Assembly: GCA_045114775.1 (NCBI GenBank)
Contig: JBGULC010000008.1
Location: forward strand, 186,001 to 250,000
Length of the DNA stretch: 64,000 bases
Origin: UBA3792 sp045114775
GTDB taxonomy: Bacteria > Bacillota > Clostridia > Christensenellales > CAG-138
Direction: 5' to 3'
The notes under the pieces are model-generated. The model saw only the letters and a list, made by a program, of their open reading frames with translations. It was not told the origin of the DNA and searched no databases. Made by a program: the position numbers and the translations under genes. Shown here piece by piece: positions 8,289 to 17,162 of this stretch. Each line of letters begins with the position of its first letter. Within the stretch, counting starts at the first letter, position 1.

Positions 8289-8363
8289 TGGAGCCGGCGA
8301 TCGGAGTCGAACCAACAACCTACTGATTACAAATCAGTTGCTCTGCCATTGAGCTACGCCGGC
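8289..8363 (-). tRNA. tRNA-Thr(TGT)
   Basis: 75 bases with encoded CCA. Acceptor GCCGGCG/CGCCGGC, discriminator T, anticodon loop TTTGTAA giving TGT. Confidence 0.96.
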
Positions 8364-8371
8364 AGAAAAAG

Positions 8372-8448
8372 TGGCGACCCGAAGGGGGCTCGAACCCCTG
8401 ACCTCCAGCGTGACAGGCTGGCATTCTAACCAACTGAACTACCGGGCC
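8372..8448 (-). tRNA. tRNA-Asp(GTC)
   Basis: 77 bases with encoded CCA. Acceptor GGCCCGG pairs with TCGGGTC, discriminator G, anticodon loop CTGTCAC giving GTC. Confidence 0.96.
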
Positions 8449-8454
8449 ACACTA

Positions 8455-8531
8455 TGGTGGGCCTTCAGGGACTTGAACCCCGGACCAATCGGTTATGAGC
8501 CGACCGCTCTGACCAACTGAGCTAAAGGCCC
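8455..8531 (-). tRNA. tRNA with CAT anticodon, probably tRNA-Ile2 (lysidine type) rather than Met
   Basis: 77 bases with encoded CCA. The anticodon loop is CTCATAA. From memory, the CTCATAA loop and the GGGCCTTTAGCTCAG start resemble bacterial AUA-reading tRNA-Ile2 more than elongator Met, whose Bacillus loop is TTCATAC. The CAT anticodon alone cannot decide; the call depends on TilS identity elements. Confidence 0.8.
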
Positions 8532-8549
8532 TTGTTCCCAGAAGGAAAA

Positions 8550-8624
8550 TGGTGATCCCGAGGAGATTCGAACTCCTGTAGCCGCCGTGAAAGGGCGGTG
8601 TCTTAACCACTTGACCACGGGACC
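8550..8624 (-). tRNA. tRNA-Glu(TTC)
   Basis: 75 bases with encoded CCA. Acceptor GGTCCCG/CGGGATC (one wobble), anticodon loop CTTTCAC giving TTC. Confidence 0.96.
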
Positions 8625-8640
8625 ACTCTTTTAGCCGCTT

Positions 8641-8717
8641 TGGTCGGGGTGAGAGGATTTGAACCTCCGGCCCCATGCTCCCAAAGCACGTGCGCTACCG
8701 GACTGCGCTACACCCCG
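8641..8717 (-). tRNA. tRNA-Pro(TGG)
   Basis: 77 bases with encoded CCA. Acceptor CGGGGTG/CACCCCG, anticodon loop TTTGGGA giving TGG. First gene of the tRNA operon. Confidence 0.96.
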
Positions 8718-8747
8718 AAACTCACACGAACTTCAAGCGGCTTGATT

Positions 8748-8776
8748 AGAATACTACATTCCTTCCGAATTGTCAA
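8748..8776 (-). promoter_or_regulatory. Sigma-A promoter of the seven-tRNA operon
   Basis: Consensus TTGACA, exact 17-base spacer, TATTCT on the minus strand, about 30 bases upstream of tRNA-Pro. Confidence 0.9.
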
Positions 8777-8799
8777 CACTTTTTTTCTTTTTTTCGGAA

Positions 8800-9348
8800 T
8801 CAAGTCGGCAAACCGTCGAAAAATGACTTAATATCGCCCAGAACCCGATTGAACTCGTCAATGCCGCTGTTAAGCGAGTCGATTTTCAACCCACTGAAAT
8901 TTTTCAACACCGTATCGGCAGATTGCACAATCTGATCGAGATCTCCGGCCGAGTCGTTGACCTGCTCTACCGCGCTCTTGCTGAGATCGGCGATCTCCTG
9001 CAGCGTTTTCCCAAGCTTTGCAAACTCAACCTGATCCAGATCCTTTACCACTTCGTCGATATTGTCCGCAACCTGATCGAATTTCTTTCCTGCATTCAAT
9101 ACAGTTTCCGTAATCTGCTGTGTTTTTTGCATGACACTGCCGATGTTGCCAAGCAGGATCACTGCACTTACAGACAACAGCACAAGGCAGAGAATACTGC
9201 TCACCATGCGGATGCGGTTGATCCGGTAATTCTTTTTTTCGAGCGTATGCAATTCATCGACTTTTGCGTTGAGCCGTTCGATTGCACTCTGTTCGGAACT
9301 GTTATTGTTCCGGTCGTTTCCAATACTATCGGACGAAATCTGTTCCAT
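8800..9348 (-). CDS. Single-pass membrane protein with long coiled coil
   Basis: 182 residues, family not recognised. There is a polar N-terminus, one strong membrane helix at about residues 48-70 (SSILCLVLLSVSAVILLG), then about 100 residues rich in heptad-like Leu, Ile, Val and Asp/Lys that should form a coiled coil. It resembles the DUF948 or methyl-accepting-type coiled coils but lacks a chemotaxis hairpin signature. The ATG at 9348 is chosen because AAGGAG precedes it by eight bases; an upstream in-frame ATG at 9414 would overlap valS. It is probably co-transcribed with valS, with a hairpin between them. Confidence 0.7.
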   Translation of the reverse strand: MEQISSDSIGNDRNNNSSEQSAIERLNAKVDELHTLEKKNYRINRIRMVSSILCLVLLSVSAVILLGNIGSVMQKTQQITETVLNAGKKFDQVADNIDEVVKDLDQVEFAKLGKTLQEIADLSKSAVEQVNDSAGDLDQIVQSADTVLKNFSGLKIDSLNSGIDEFNRVLGDIKSFFDGLPT

Positions 9349-9376
9349 GCGGTTCTCCTTCCCGATCATTTGGTTC

Positions 9377-9402
9377 GGGGAGAGACGCTTTCGTCCCTCC
9401 CC
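9377..9402 (-). other. GC-rich hairpin between valS and the coiled-coil gene
   Basis: Eleven-bp stem with one mismatch (9377-9387 with 9392-9402) and a four-base loop. No T run follows on either strand, so it looks like an mRNA processing or stability hairpin rather than a terminator. Confidence 0.5.
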
Positions 9403-9410
9403 TGTTATTA

Positions 9411-12038
9411 TCAATCCAAGTCTGCGCGGCGCTCCTTCAGCCTCTGCAGCATTTCCTTCGCCGCTTCCAGTTTTCTGCGTTCTTCGTTAACGACAGCCTC
9501 CGGCGCTCTCGCGACAAACTTCTCATTGGAGAGCTTGCCTTCCGCACGCGCGACCTCGCCTTTTACACGTTCGATCTCTTTGTCGATCCTTGCGCGTTCT
9601 TCATCAAGATCGACCAGCGACGCAAGCGGAATATAAGCCTCCGCGCCGTCGCACACGAGATGTACATCGGTCTTCTGCACATCGCCGCGCTCGGATGTGA
9701 TTTCGACATGTTCTGCGCCGATCAGCTTTGCAAGAAGCTTTTCCACAGCACCAAAGGCTGCGGGATCCGGCACGACGAGCTTTGCCTTGATCTTCAATCC
9801 GACCGGCACCTTGCGTTCCGCGCGAACATTGCGGATCGCGCGCACTACGTCCTTCAGCGTTTCGGTGCAGGCTTCCTCCGCTTCAAACCGCAGCGTATCG
9901 CTCGCTTTCGGCCAGCTGCACAACATGATCGTCTCCTCATGACCCGGAAGCCGCTGATACAGCTCCTCGGTGATGAATGGCATGAACGGATGGAGCAGCT
10001 TCATCGAGGCCGACAGTACGTACAGCAGCACCGAGGAAACGCGTTTCTTCTCCGCAGCGTCGTCGCTGTACAGGGAAGGCTTGCTGAGCTCAATATACCA
10101 GTCGCAAAGCGTGCCCCAGATGAAGTCGTAGATCTTCTCCGCCGCGAGATTCAGCTCGTATGCATCAAGGTTTGCTGTAACGTCGCGGATCGTACGGTCG
10201 AGCTGTGCAAGGATCCACTTATCGATGATCGACAGAGCGTTCTCGTCGAATTCCGGCTTCGTGTCCTCGTCGATGTTCATCAGCACGAAGCGCGCCGCGT
10301 TGTAGACCTTGTTGCAGAAGTTGCGCGCCGCCTCGACCTTTTCGGTATAGAAGCGCATATCGTTGCCTGCGGCGTTGCCCGTGACGAGCGAGAACCGCAG
10401 CGAATCCGCGCCGTATTTCTCAATGATGTCGATCGGGTCAATGCCGTTGCCCAGGGATTTGCTCATCTTGCGTCCGAGACCGTCGCGCACGAGGCCGTGC
10501 ACGTAGACCGTCTTGAACGGCTCCTCCTTCATGACCTCCGCGGCAAATGTGATCATGCGCGAGATCCAGAACGTGATGATGTCGTAACCGGTCACGAGCG
10601 TGTCGGTCGGATAGAAGTACTTGAGCTCCTCCGTCTTCTCCGGCCAGCCGAGCGTAGAGAACGGCCACAGGCCTGAGGAGAACCAGGTATCGAGCACGTC
10701 CTCGTCCTGACGGAGCTTTCCGCCGCACACCGGGCATTTCTCGGGCGCGGTCTCTTCGCAGAATGTGCCGCCGCAATCGTCGCAGTAGTACACCGGAATA
10801 CGGTGGCCCCACCATAGCTGACGCGAAATGCACCAGTCGCGGATGTTCTCCATCCAATGATAGAAGTTCTTGTCGAACCGTTCGGGCACGAATTTCACCT
10901 TGCCGGAGCGCACCATGTCGATCGCAGGACCCGCGAGCGGCTTCATATCCACGAACCACTGCTTTGAAACAATCGTTTCGATCGTCGTATGGCAGCGGTA
11001 GCAGGTGCCGACGTTGTGCGTGTAATCCTCGATCTTCACGAGGTTTCCGCTGCTTTCCAGGTCCTTCACGATGTTCTTGCGGCACTCGAAGCGATCCTGT
11101 CCGCAGTATTTGCCGCCCTCCTCGTTGACGTGTCCGTCGTCCGTGAACACGCGGAGCACGGGCAGGTTGTGGCGCTTACCGACCTCAAAGTCGTTCGGGT
11201 CGTGCGCAGGCGTGATCTTCACCGCGCCGGTGCCGAATTCCATCTCGCAGTACTCGTCGCCGACGATCGGGATCTCGCGATTCACCAGCGGCAGAATGAC
11301 CGTCTTGCCGATGATATCCTTGTAGCGCGGATCCTCCGGATGCACCGCGATACCGGTATCGCCGAGCATGGTCTCGGGGCGCGTCGTTGCGACCGTGATC
11401 GAATAGGATTTGTCCGGCGCGTCATAGCGCACATGCCAGAGATGGCTGTCCTGACTCTCGTATTCGACCTCGGCGTCGGACAGCGCGGTCTTGCAGTCCG
11501 GACACCAGTTGATGATGCGGTTTCCGCGATAGATCAAACCCTTGTCATAAAGATTCTTGAAGACGCGGACCACGGCGCGGTTGCAGCCGTCGTCCATCGT
11601 GAAGCGCTCGCGCTCCCAGTCGCAGGAGGAGCCCATCATGCGAAGCTGCTTTACGATCGTTCCGCCGTATTCTGCACGCCATTCCCACGCGCGCTTCAGA
11701 AACGCTTCGCGGCCGATGTCCTTTTTGGTGATCCCTTCCTTTGCCAGCGCCTCGACGATCTTTACTTCGGTCGCGATCGAAGCGTGGTCCGTTCCGGGAA
11801 GCCACAGCGTTTCAAAGCCGCTCATGCGCTTATAGCGGATGATCGTGTCCTGCAGAGTATTGTCCAGCGCGTGACCCATGTGCAGCTTACCCGTGATATT
11901 GGGCGGCGGGATCACGATCGTGAACGGTGTTTTGTCGGGATTCGGCGCGGCGTGGAAATATCCGTTCCGCTCCCATTTCTCGTACCACGCATGCTCCACA
12001 CTTGCGGGGTCGTAGGTTTTCGGCATTTCGGTGTTCAT
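9411..12038 (-). CDS. valS: Valine--tRNA ligase
   Basis: Charges tRNA-Val with valine and edits mis-activated threonine. The 875-residue product has the class I HIGH-type motif (PPNITGKLHMGHALD, about residues 46-60), KMSKSLGNGID (about 524-534) and a C-terminal coiled-coil arm rich in Lys/Glu (about 805-875). Cys pairs WCPDC, CYRCHT and a four-Cys ribbon (YYCDDCGG ... CPVCGG) suggest zinc-type insertions in the editing and connective regions. GGAGAAGG precedes the ATG. Expression is controlled by the T-box leader at 12054-12286. Confidence 0.98.
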   Translation of the reverse strand: MNTEMPKTYDPASVEHAWYEKWERNGYFHAAPNPDKTPFTIVIPPPNITGKLHMGHALDNTLQDTIIRYKRMSGFETLWLPGTDHASIATEVKIVEALAKEGITKKDIGREAFLKRAWEWRAEYGGTIVKQLRMMGSSCDWERERFTMDDGCNRAVVRVFKNLYDKGLIYRGNRIINWCPDCKTALSDAEVEYESQDSHLWHVRYDAPDKSYSITVATTRPETMLGDTGIAVHPEDPRYKDIIGKTVILPLVNREIPIVGDEYCEMEFGTGAVKITPAHDPNDFEVGKRHNLPVLRVFTDDGHVNEEGGKYCGQDRFECRKNIVKDLESSGNLVKIEDYTHNVGTCYRCHTTIETIVSKQWFVDMKPLAGPAIDMVRSGKVKFVPERFDKNFYHWMENIRDWCISRQLWWGHRIPVYYCDDCGGTFCEETAPEKCPVCGGKLRQDEDVLDTWFSSGLWPFSTLGWPEKTEELKYFYPTDTLVTGYDIITFWISRMITFAAEVMKEEPFKTVYVHGLVRDGLGRKMSKSLGNGIDPIDIIEKYGADSLRFSLVTGNAAGNDMRFYTEKVEAARNFCNKVYNAARFVLMNIDEDTKPEFDENALSIIDKWILAQLDRTIRDVTANLDAYELNLAAEKIYDFIWGTLCDWYIELSKPSLYSDDAAEKKRVSSVLLYVLSASMKLLHPFMPFITEELYQRLPGHEETIMLCSWPKASDTLRFEAEEACTETLKDVVRAIRNVRAERKVPVGLKIKAKLVVPDPAAFGAVEKLLAKLIGAEHVEITSERGDVQKTDVHLVCDGAEAYIPLASLVDLDEERARIDKEIERVKGEVARAEGKLSNEKFVARAPEAVVNEERRKLEAAKEMLQRLKERRADLD

Positions 12039-12053
12039 TGTCCTTCTCCTTCA

Positions 12054-12286
12054 AAAATATACGCCCACTCCGTCAAAGGACGAAGTGAGCGTTCGCGGTA
12101 CCACCTTTGTTAAACAGACAAGTCTGTTTCTCTCTTGGCCGATAACGGGGCTTACCCGGATGCAGCTACTCCATTCGCCGCATCGGCTCAAAAGCGACCT
12201 TCCGCAATTTGCGACCGACCGTTCTTCCAGCCTACGGAACGGATCTCTGACGGGTAAACTGCGTACTCCTCTTTTTCAAAGCCATT
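12054..12286 (-). promoter_or_regulatory. T-box leader (tRNA-Val sensing) of valS
   Basis: The hallmark T-box sequence AAAGGTGGTACCGCG is at 12094-12108 on the minus strand. It is followed by a terminator hairpin (12061-12092, ACGCTCACT ... AGTGGGCGT) and a T run at 12054-12058. Upstream, stem I can be folded with AAAAG pairing CTTTT at its base, an AGGAGTA loop-E strand, CGCA pairing TGCG, and on the 3' side GAAGGTC. The specifier codon is therefore probably GTC (valine) at 12196-12198. Uncharged tRNA-Val would favour the antiterminator and valS expression. The stem I fold is by eye. Confidence 0.93.
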
Positions 12287-12292
12287 GAATGG

Positions 12293-12320
12293 ATTTTATC
12301 ACTTTTTTTGCGATTGTCAA
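12293..12320 (-). promoter_or_regulatory. Promoter of the valS T-box transcript
   Basis: TTGACA, 16-base spacer, TAAAAT, with an extended TGA before the -10. It sits in the short gap after the stop of the DUF885 gene. Confidence 0.85.
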
Positions 12321-12325
12321 GGTTT

Positions 12326-14233
12326 TTATTGTGCTTTGGCCCAAGCCTCCATACGCTCGTTCAGCAGATCGAAATATCCGGGGCCCCAATGGAGATACTC
12401 CTTAAAGAATTCCACGGTATCGCCTGCGTGACAACGGTTTGTCAGATCGAACAGTTCGCAGAAGCCGCCGGTATACTTGAAGTAGTAGATCGGCATGTCG
12501 ATCGCCACGTCGTAGATCTGCTCCGCTGCGTACCCAAGATTCCACTTGTCCATATAGTCCGTTATCTCTTGTTTCGTCGCCCCCTGTCCGTTCACTTTCA
12601 GCGAAACAATTGTTACAAGCGTATTGACGAAATACTCGTACAGGAACGTAGCGATCGAAAGATCGACGCCGTATTTTTCATTGATCTGTGCAATATTCCA
12701 TTCTGCGTTGGTCGACCAGGATTCCGCATAACCGTTCGTTTCGATGATCATCTGGTATTTCGGGATCGTTCCGAGATCAAGCTGATAGGTATATTGATAC
12801 ATGTGTCCGGGGAAACCCTCGTGCGCAAGCGTAGACATACTGTAGTCCTTTTGATCCTTCGGGTTCGTCAGGATGATATTGCTGCGATATCCGTCAAACG
12901 ACGGGGTCATATAAGCCGCCGGTGAAAAGCTCTCCTGCAGTTCCTCCGGGATCTCAACATAACGCACTTCGACGTCCGGCATCTGCGGGACGAGCTGCGG
13001 CATCAGCGTCTTCAGATACGCTTCATCGCCCTCCAGAGAACCTGTTGTGATCTTCTTCTCCGAAACCAGATCCTCGTAACAGCTCATAGCTGAGGTTATA
13101 AACATCGTGTAGATTGATGAATTGCATGCTTCGAGGAAATTGATTTCCTCATCGACCGTACGATTGTTCGAGCATTCATCCTTAACAGCCCAGCAGAAAT
13201 AGTCGTATGCGGTCCCGCCCTGTTCATATGCACCCATACGTGCGCGGCATTTTGGACGAAGCTCTTCAAGTCCGTCGTGAAGCTGTTGATATGCGTCGAC
13301 CCATGCGGTTCTGACGAGCTCATCGTTCTTCGCGATATACTCTTCTCGTTGTGCATCGGTGAGGAAATCCTGCTTTTCTATCGCCTCGCGGAATGTTCCG
13401 TGCAGATAACTCGTTTCCGCACTGTTCGCAACGGTTTGAAGATCGCTGAGGATCTGATCGAGCATATCCTCTGTCATGAACAGCCCACGGTTGGCACGCT
13501 CCTGTTCAAACGCGAGGATCTGTCCGTAAAAGCGCGGCATATCCGCCATCAGTGTGAGATAGTTCTGAACGTCCGTTTCATCTTTGATATTATACAGGCC
13601 GAAGAACAGAGGCATATTCATGTGCAGACCGACATATTCGTCAAGCGGCTCATAATTATAAAACCAATCCTTCGATTCGATCGTCAATTCAAAGCGGCGC
13701 TCGTAGTTGTCATACGCGAACTGAAGCTGATCGGAAAGTAAGCTGCGATCGATCGCATGCAGCTTATCAAGCCAAACGCGAGTCTCTTCAACACTCTTAT
13801 TGTTCGCTTCTTCGCTGAATTCTCCGAGCGTGACCGGTACAGTCGTTTCGTCGATACCGAAGTTCGCGGGATCCTCGCACCACTGATCCAGCGCGGTGAT
13901 TTCGCTTGTTACATAATCAAGGAACAATTCCTCATCCAACGCCCAAAAAGCTGCTTCCGCGGCTTTCTGTGCATCCGTGCGGGTATCCGCCGGCTTCTCC
14001 GTTTCAGGCGCCTGCGGTTCTTCCGTAGCAGGCGCGGGAGCAGCTGTCTCCGCTGCCGGTTCCTGCGTTGCCGGTGCTGCTGTAGGCTCTGTTGTCACAA
14101 CGTTCGCCTGCGATGCAGGCGTGGTCTCAGGCCGGTTCTGCGTTGTATGCTTTCTGCGGCAGGAACAGCCGAAAAAGCTGAGCGCCATGATGCAGGCGAG
14201 CAGCGCCGCGAGGATCTGTTTTGTTCTCTTCAT
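12326..14233 (-). CDS. DUF885-family metallopeptidase-like lipoprotein
   Basis: 635 residues. An N-terminal Lys/Arg region and hydrophobic stretch end in a lipobox-type FFGCS (Cys23), so it should be a membrane-anchored lipoprotein. Residues 30-85 are a Thr/Ala/Pro/Glu-rich linker. The rest matches DUF885: the zinc-type motif HEGFPGH (about residue 469), NGYAESWS with a likely third ligand Glu about 30 residues later, and a C-terminal FDLTNRCHAGDTVEF. DUF885 proteins are distant relatives of gluzincin peptidases, but activity is shown for few members. AAAGGAG precedes the ATG. No partner genes. Confidence 0.85.
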   Translation of the reverse strand: MKRTKQILAALLACIMALSFFGCSCRRKHTTQNRPETTPASQANVVTTEPTAAPATQEPAAETAAPAPATEEPQAPETEKPADTRTDAQKAAEAAFWALDEELFLDYVTSEITALDQWCEDPANFGIDETTVPVTLGEFSEEANNKSVEETRVWLDKLHAIDRSLLSDQLQFAYDNYERRFELTIESKDWFYNYEPLDEYVGLHMNMPLFFGLYNIKDETDVQNYLTLMADMPRFYGQILAFEQERANRGLFMTEDMLDQILSDLQTVANSAETSYLHGTFREAIEKQDFLTDAQREEYIAKNDELVRTAWVDAYQQLHDGLEELRPKCRARMGAYEQGGTAYDYFCWAVKDECSNNRTVDEEINFLEACNSSIYTMFITSAMSCYEDLVSEKKITTGSLEGDEAYLKTLMPQLVPQMPDVEVRYVEIPEELQESFSPAAYMTPSFDGYRSNIILTNPKDQKDYSMSTLAHEGFPGHMYQYTYQLDLGTIPKYQMIIETNGYAESWSTNAEWNIAQINEKYGVDLSIATFLYEYFVNTLVTIVSLKVNGQGATKQEITDYMDKWNLGYAAEQIYDVAIDMPIYYFKYTGGFCELFDLTNRCHAGDTVEFFKEYLHWGPGYFDLLNERMEAWAKAQ

Positions 14234-14303
14234 GGATCGTTATCTCCTTTATGAATGATGCAATGTTTCTTTTCGCTGTATTGATGAATCGGCACGCCGG
14301 ATC

Positions 14304-15260
14304 TCAGATGCTTCGGCAATCGGATGTTTGCCGAAACAGCTCGTCCGGTACGGAACCGCCGAGACGACGCAGCGCTTCGATGAAATCATCCGGCAGCGGC
14401 GCCGTGAAGGACATCGTTTCGCCAGTACGCGGATGCGTGAACGTCAACCGGTATCCGTGCAGCGCCTGCCCAACAAGACCGAGCTTCGGCGCGCCGGAGC
14501 CGTAGACCTCGTCGCCGAGGATCGGGTGCTTGACGTACGCCATGTGTACGCGGATCTGATGCGTTCTGCCCGTTTCAAGCGCAACGTCCAGAAGCGTTTC
14601 CGTGCCGAACCGTTCCAGCACGCGCCAGTGCGTGACCGCTCTGCGTCCGTCCTCCGTGACCGCCATGCGTTTGCGGTCGGTTTTGTGCCGTCCGATCGGG
14701 GCGTCGATCGTGCCGCTGTCCTCCTTTAGGTTCCCGTGGACCAGGCACAGATATTCGCGATGCGCCGTATGCGCGGCAAACTGCTTGGCAAGCGCCTCAT
14801 GCGCTGCGTCGTTCTTTGCCACGACCAACAGACCGCTTGTCAGCCGGTCGATGCGGTGCACGATGCCCGGCCGTGTTTCCCCGCCCGTTCCGGAAAGCGT
14901 TTGAAAGCGGTACAGCAGCGCGTTTACGAGCGTGCCGGACGGATTGCCCGGCGCGGGATGCACGACCATGCCCTTCGGCTTATTGATCACGGCGAGATCG
15001 CAGTCCTCATAGATCACGTCGAGCGGGATGTATTCCGGCGCCGGAAGCGCGTCGCCGCTCTCCTGCGGAACGTGCATGCGTATCACGTCGCCGGGTCTGA
15101 CGTCGGTGTTCGCCTTGCAGGCTTTGCCGTTCTTTTCCACCGCACCGTCACGGATCCATCCCTGGATCTTTGAACGCGTATACGCGGTGTTCTCGGCAAG
15201 ATACGCGTCAATCCGCGGCGCTTCCGTCTCCGCGATCAGCAGGATCGTTTCCGTCGTCAT
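14304..15260 (-). CDS. rluD: RluA-family 23S rRNA pseudouridine synthase (RluD-like)
   Basis: 318 residues: N-terminal S4 RNA-binding domain (about 14-60, RIDAYLAEN ... IRDGAVEKNGK), then the RluA catalytic domain with the active-site Asp in VHRIDRLTSGLLVVAK (about 136-151) and RTHQIRVHMAY near 230. RluD-type enzymes modify helix 69 of 23S rRNA; assignment to RluD rather than another RluA paralogue is by architecture (S4 domain present). GGAGG lies six bases before the ATG. The start lies inside the 3' end of lspA, a 53-base out-of-frame overlap, so the two are translationally linked. Confidence 0.9.
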   Translation of the reverse strand: MTTETILLIAETEAPRIDAYLAENTAYTRSKIQGWIRDGAVEKNGKACKANTDVRPGDVIRMHVPQESGDALPAPEYIPLDVIYEDCDLAVINKPKGMVVHPAPGNPSGTLVNALLYRFQTLSGTGGETRPGIVHRIDRLTSGLLVVAKNDAAHEALAKQFAAHTAHREYLCLVHGNLKEDSGTIDAPIGRHKTDRKRMAVTEDGRRAVTHWRVLERFGTETLLDVALETGRTHQIRVHMAYVKHPILGDEVYGSGAPKLGLVGQALHGYRLTFTHPRTGETMSFTAPLPDDFIEALRRLGGSVPDELFRQTSDCRSI

Positions 15261-15945
15261 GCGTTTCCTCCGCCGTTTCTTCGGTCTTTTTCTCTTCCTC
15301 GTCCTCCGGGATCAGCTCCTCAAAGCGGGAAAGCCTGTTCTTCTTGCGTTCCTTCGCCGCCTTCTCCGCTTCCTCGCGCGTCGGCATGCGGAAGAGCGCG
15401 CGGAATTCGTCCTCAAAGCATTCGAACACGCCCGTCTTTCTGAAGAACGCCTCAAAGAGCAGCAGCGCGATCGCGATGCAGATCGCGGAATCCGCAACAT
15501 TGAAGACCGGAAAGTCGATGAACTTGGTACGGATCATATCGCGCACGTAGCCGAACGCAATGCGGTCGTAGAGATTCCCGATCGAGCCGCCGATCAGAAG
15601 GCCGACGATGAGTTTCGAAAGCTTCGGCAGATTTTTGCGGGACCGGATCGTGAAAAAGATCAGCAGGAAAACAAAGACCGCCGTCAGCCCGAGCAGCAGT
15701 CGCGACGCCCAGGGATTCCCGTTGCCGATCCCCCACAGCGCGGCGTCGTTCGGCGTAAAGCTCAGCACGATGAATGTCCCGCCCTGTGGGATCTCGTTCT
15801 TCAGCGCGACCTCGCTGCCGCTCAAAAACTTCTGCAGCTCGGCGAGATCGTACCACGACCCGGTATAGCCGAGCGTTCCCGTGATCCAGTATTTGGATAC
15901 CATGTCGATCGCCAGCACGACGATCGCAACAATCAGAATCAGCAT
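15208..15945 (-). CDS. lspA: Lipoprotein signal peptidase II with long charged C-terminal tail
   Basis: Cleaves lipoprotein signal peptides below the lipid-modified Cys. This fits the several lipoproteins in the window. 245 residues against about 150-170 for typical LspA. Membrane helices lie near 3-18, 82-100, 111-125 and 152-168. The catalytic Asp pair is likely Asp136 (YVRDMI) and Asp152 (FNVADSAI), with NLYDR at 124-128. There is an insertion between helix 1 and the FTPNDAALWG motif (residues 25-65) and a 75-residue tail very rich in Lys, Arg and Glu. The tail is what overlaps rluD. Confidence 0.9.
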   Translation of the reverse strand: MLILIVAIVVLAIDMVSKYWITGTLGYTGSWYDLAELQKFLSGSEVALKNEIPQGGTFIVLSFTPNDAALWGIGNGNPWASRLLLGLTAVFVFLLIFFTIRSRKNLPKLSKLIVGLLIGGSIGNLYDRIAFGYVRDMIRTKFIDFPVFNVADSAICIAIALLLFEAFFRKTGVFECFEDEFRALFRMPTREEAEKAAKERKKNRLSRFEELIPEDEEEKKTEETAEETHDDGNDPADRGDGSAAD

Positions 15946-16569
15946 TCAGTCCTCCGTTTTCTCTGTAAGCTCCTTTGCGTAAAGGAACGCGTAAATCTTT
16001 TGTGCGCCGAAAACCCGCGTCACATAGTTCGACGTCTCCGGGTACGGAATATACTTGATCCGTCCGTCGTCGTCAAGGCCGTACTCCTTCAGCCATTTTG
16101 CCGCCTTCTCCGGCCCTGCGTTGTATGCCGCAAGGGTCACGGCGGCATTCTGATCGAAGCGGTCGAGCTGCTGTCTTAAATAGTAACAGCCGTATCGGAT
16201 CGACGTCTCCGGATCGAACAGCCTTTCGAGATCGTCCGCGTTCTCCGGATCGAGCCGTTCGCCGAGCGCCTGCGCGATCTCGGCGCCGGTTTTCGGCATG
16301 ATCTGCATTAAGCCCCTTGCGCCGACGCGGCTTACGGCGCGCTCGCGGAATTTGCTCTCCGTGTAGATCACGCCCGCGACGTACGTCGGATCCAGTCCGT
16401 ATTCCGCGCTGTACTTTCGGATCAGTTCCGGGTATTTCAGCCGGAATCGGGACCGCACGACAAAGATCCCCGCAAGGATCGCAAGGATCAGAAACACCGC
16501 GACGAGCGTCAGCACGATCAGCGTCGTTTTCTGTTTTTTGCTCATGCGCTGCGTATCCGCTTCGCTCAT
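15946..16569 (-). CDS. Membrane-anchored lytic transglycosylase (SLT domain)
   Basis: 207 residues: short cytoplasmic N-terminus, one membrane helix (about 15-38), then a soluble lytic transglycosylase domain. The catalytic Glu is Glu71 in VIYTESKF, followed by SRVGARGLMQIMPKTG and the closing AAYNAGP. It cleaves peptidoglycan glycan strands outside the membrane. The ATG at 16569 has GGAGG in front and overlaps the coaE stop (ATGA); an upstream in-frame ATG at 16836 would run inside coaE and is rejected. Its stop abuts the lspA ATG directly. Confidence 0.92.
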   Translation of the reverse strand: MSEADTQRMSKKQKTTLIVLTLVAVFLILAILAGIFVVRSRFRLKYPELIRKYSAEYGLDPTYVAGVIYTESKFRERAVSRVGARGLMQIMPKTGAEIAQALGERLDPENADDLERLFDPETSIRYGCYYLRQQLDRFDQNAAVTLAAYNAGPEKAAKWLKEYGLDDDGRIKYIPYPETSNYVTRVFGAQKIYAFLYAKELTEKTED

Positions 16570-17162
16570 TTCAATTCCTCCTCGATCAGCGCGATCAGCG
16601 CGTCCGCCTTCGTATAGAATGCGTCGACCGTTCCCTCGTTCCGGATCGTGTAGGTCGCAAGCCGCTCCCGCTCCTCGTCCGTAATCTGCGCGCGGATGCG
16701 CGAACGTACGCGCGCCTCGTCCGATCCGTCGCGCAGTACCGTCCGCGCGATGCGGATCTCCTCGCTGCACAGAACGGCGATCGTACAGGCGCAGAGCGCG
16801 TCCACGCCGCTCTCGAAGAGCAGCGGAACATCCCACGCCGCAAGCGGCGCTTCGCTTTCTTCGGATCGCCGGATCAGCTCGCTGATCACGTACGGATGGA
16901 TGACGCCGTTCAGCGCGTCGCGCAATGCGGGTTCTCCGAAAACGCGCGAAGCAATATAGCCGCGGTCCGCCGTGCCGTCCGCCCGTAGCGCTTCGGGTCC
17001 GAACAAAGCGATCGCCTCTTCAAAGACCGCGGACGACGGCGTCAGCGCAAAGCGCGAGATCTCGTCCGCGTCAAAGACCGGGATGCCATGCGCGGAAAAG
17101 CAGCGCGCAAGCGTGCTTTTGCCCGAGCCGATGCCGCCCGTAATGCCGATGATGCGCGTCAT
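16566..17162 (-). CDS. coaE: Dephospho-CoA kinase
   Basis: Last step of CoA synthesis: ATP-dependent phosphorylation of dephospho-CoA at the 3'-hydroxyl. 198 residues with the P-loop GITGGIGSGKST (about 5-16), FDADEISR (about 30), VIHPYV (about 87) and DVPLLFESG (about 109-117). The ATG at 17162 overlaps the polA stop (ATGA), and an alternative start at 17189 has no better site. The polA-coaE pairing is common in Bacillota. Confidence 0.95.
   Translation of the reverse strand: MTRIIGITGGIGSGKSTLARCFSAHGIPVFDADEISRFALTPSSAVFEEAIALFGPEALRADGTADRGYIASRVFGEPALRDALNGVIHPYVISELIRRSEESEAPLAAWDVPLLFESGVDALCACTIAVLCSEEIRIARTVLRDGSDEARVRSRIRAQITDEERERLATYTIRNEGTVDAFYTKADALIALIEEELK

Noticed and set aside
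9377..9402. Terminator between valS and the coiled-coil membrane gene
   Set aside because: The hairpin is strong but no T run follows on either strand; listed as a structural hairpin instead.
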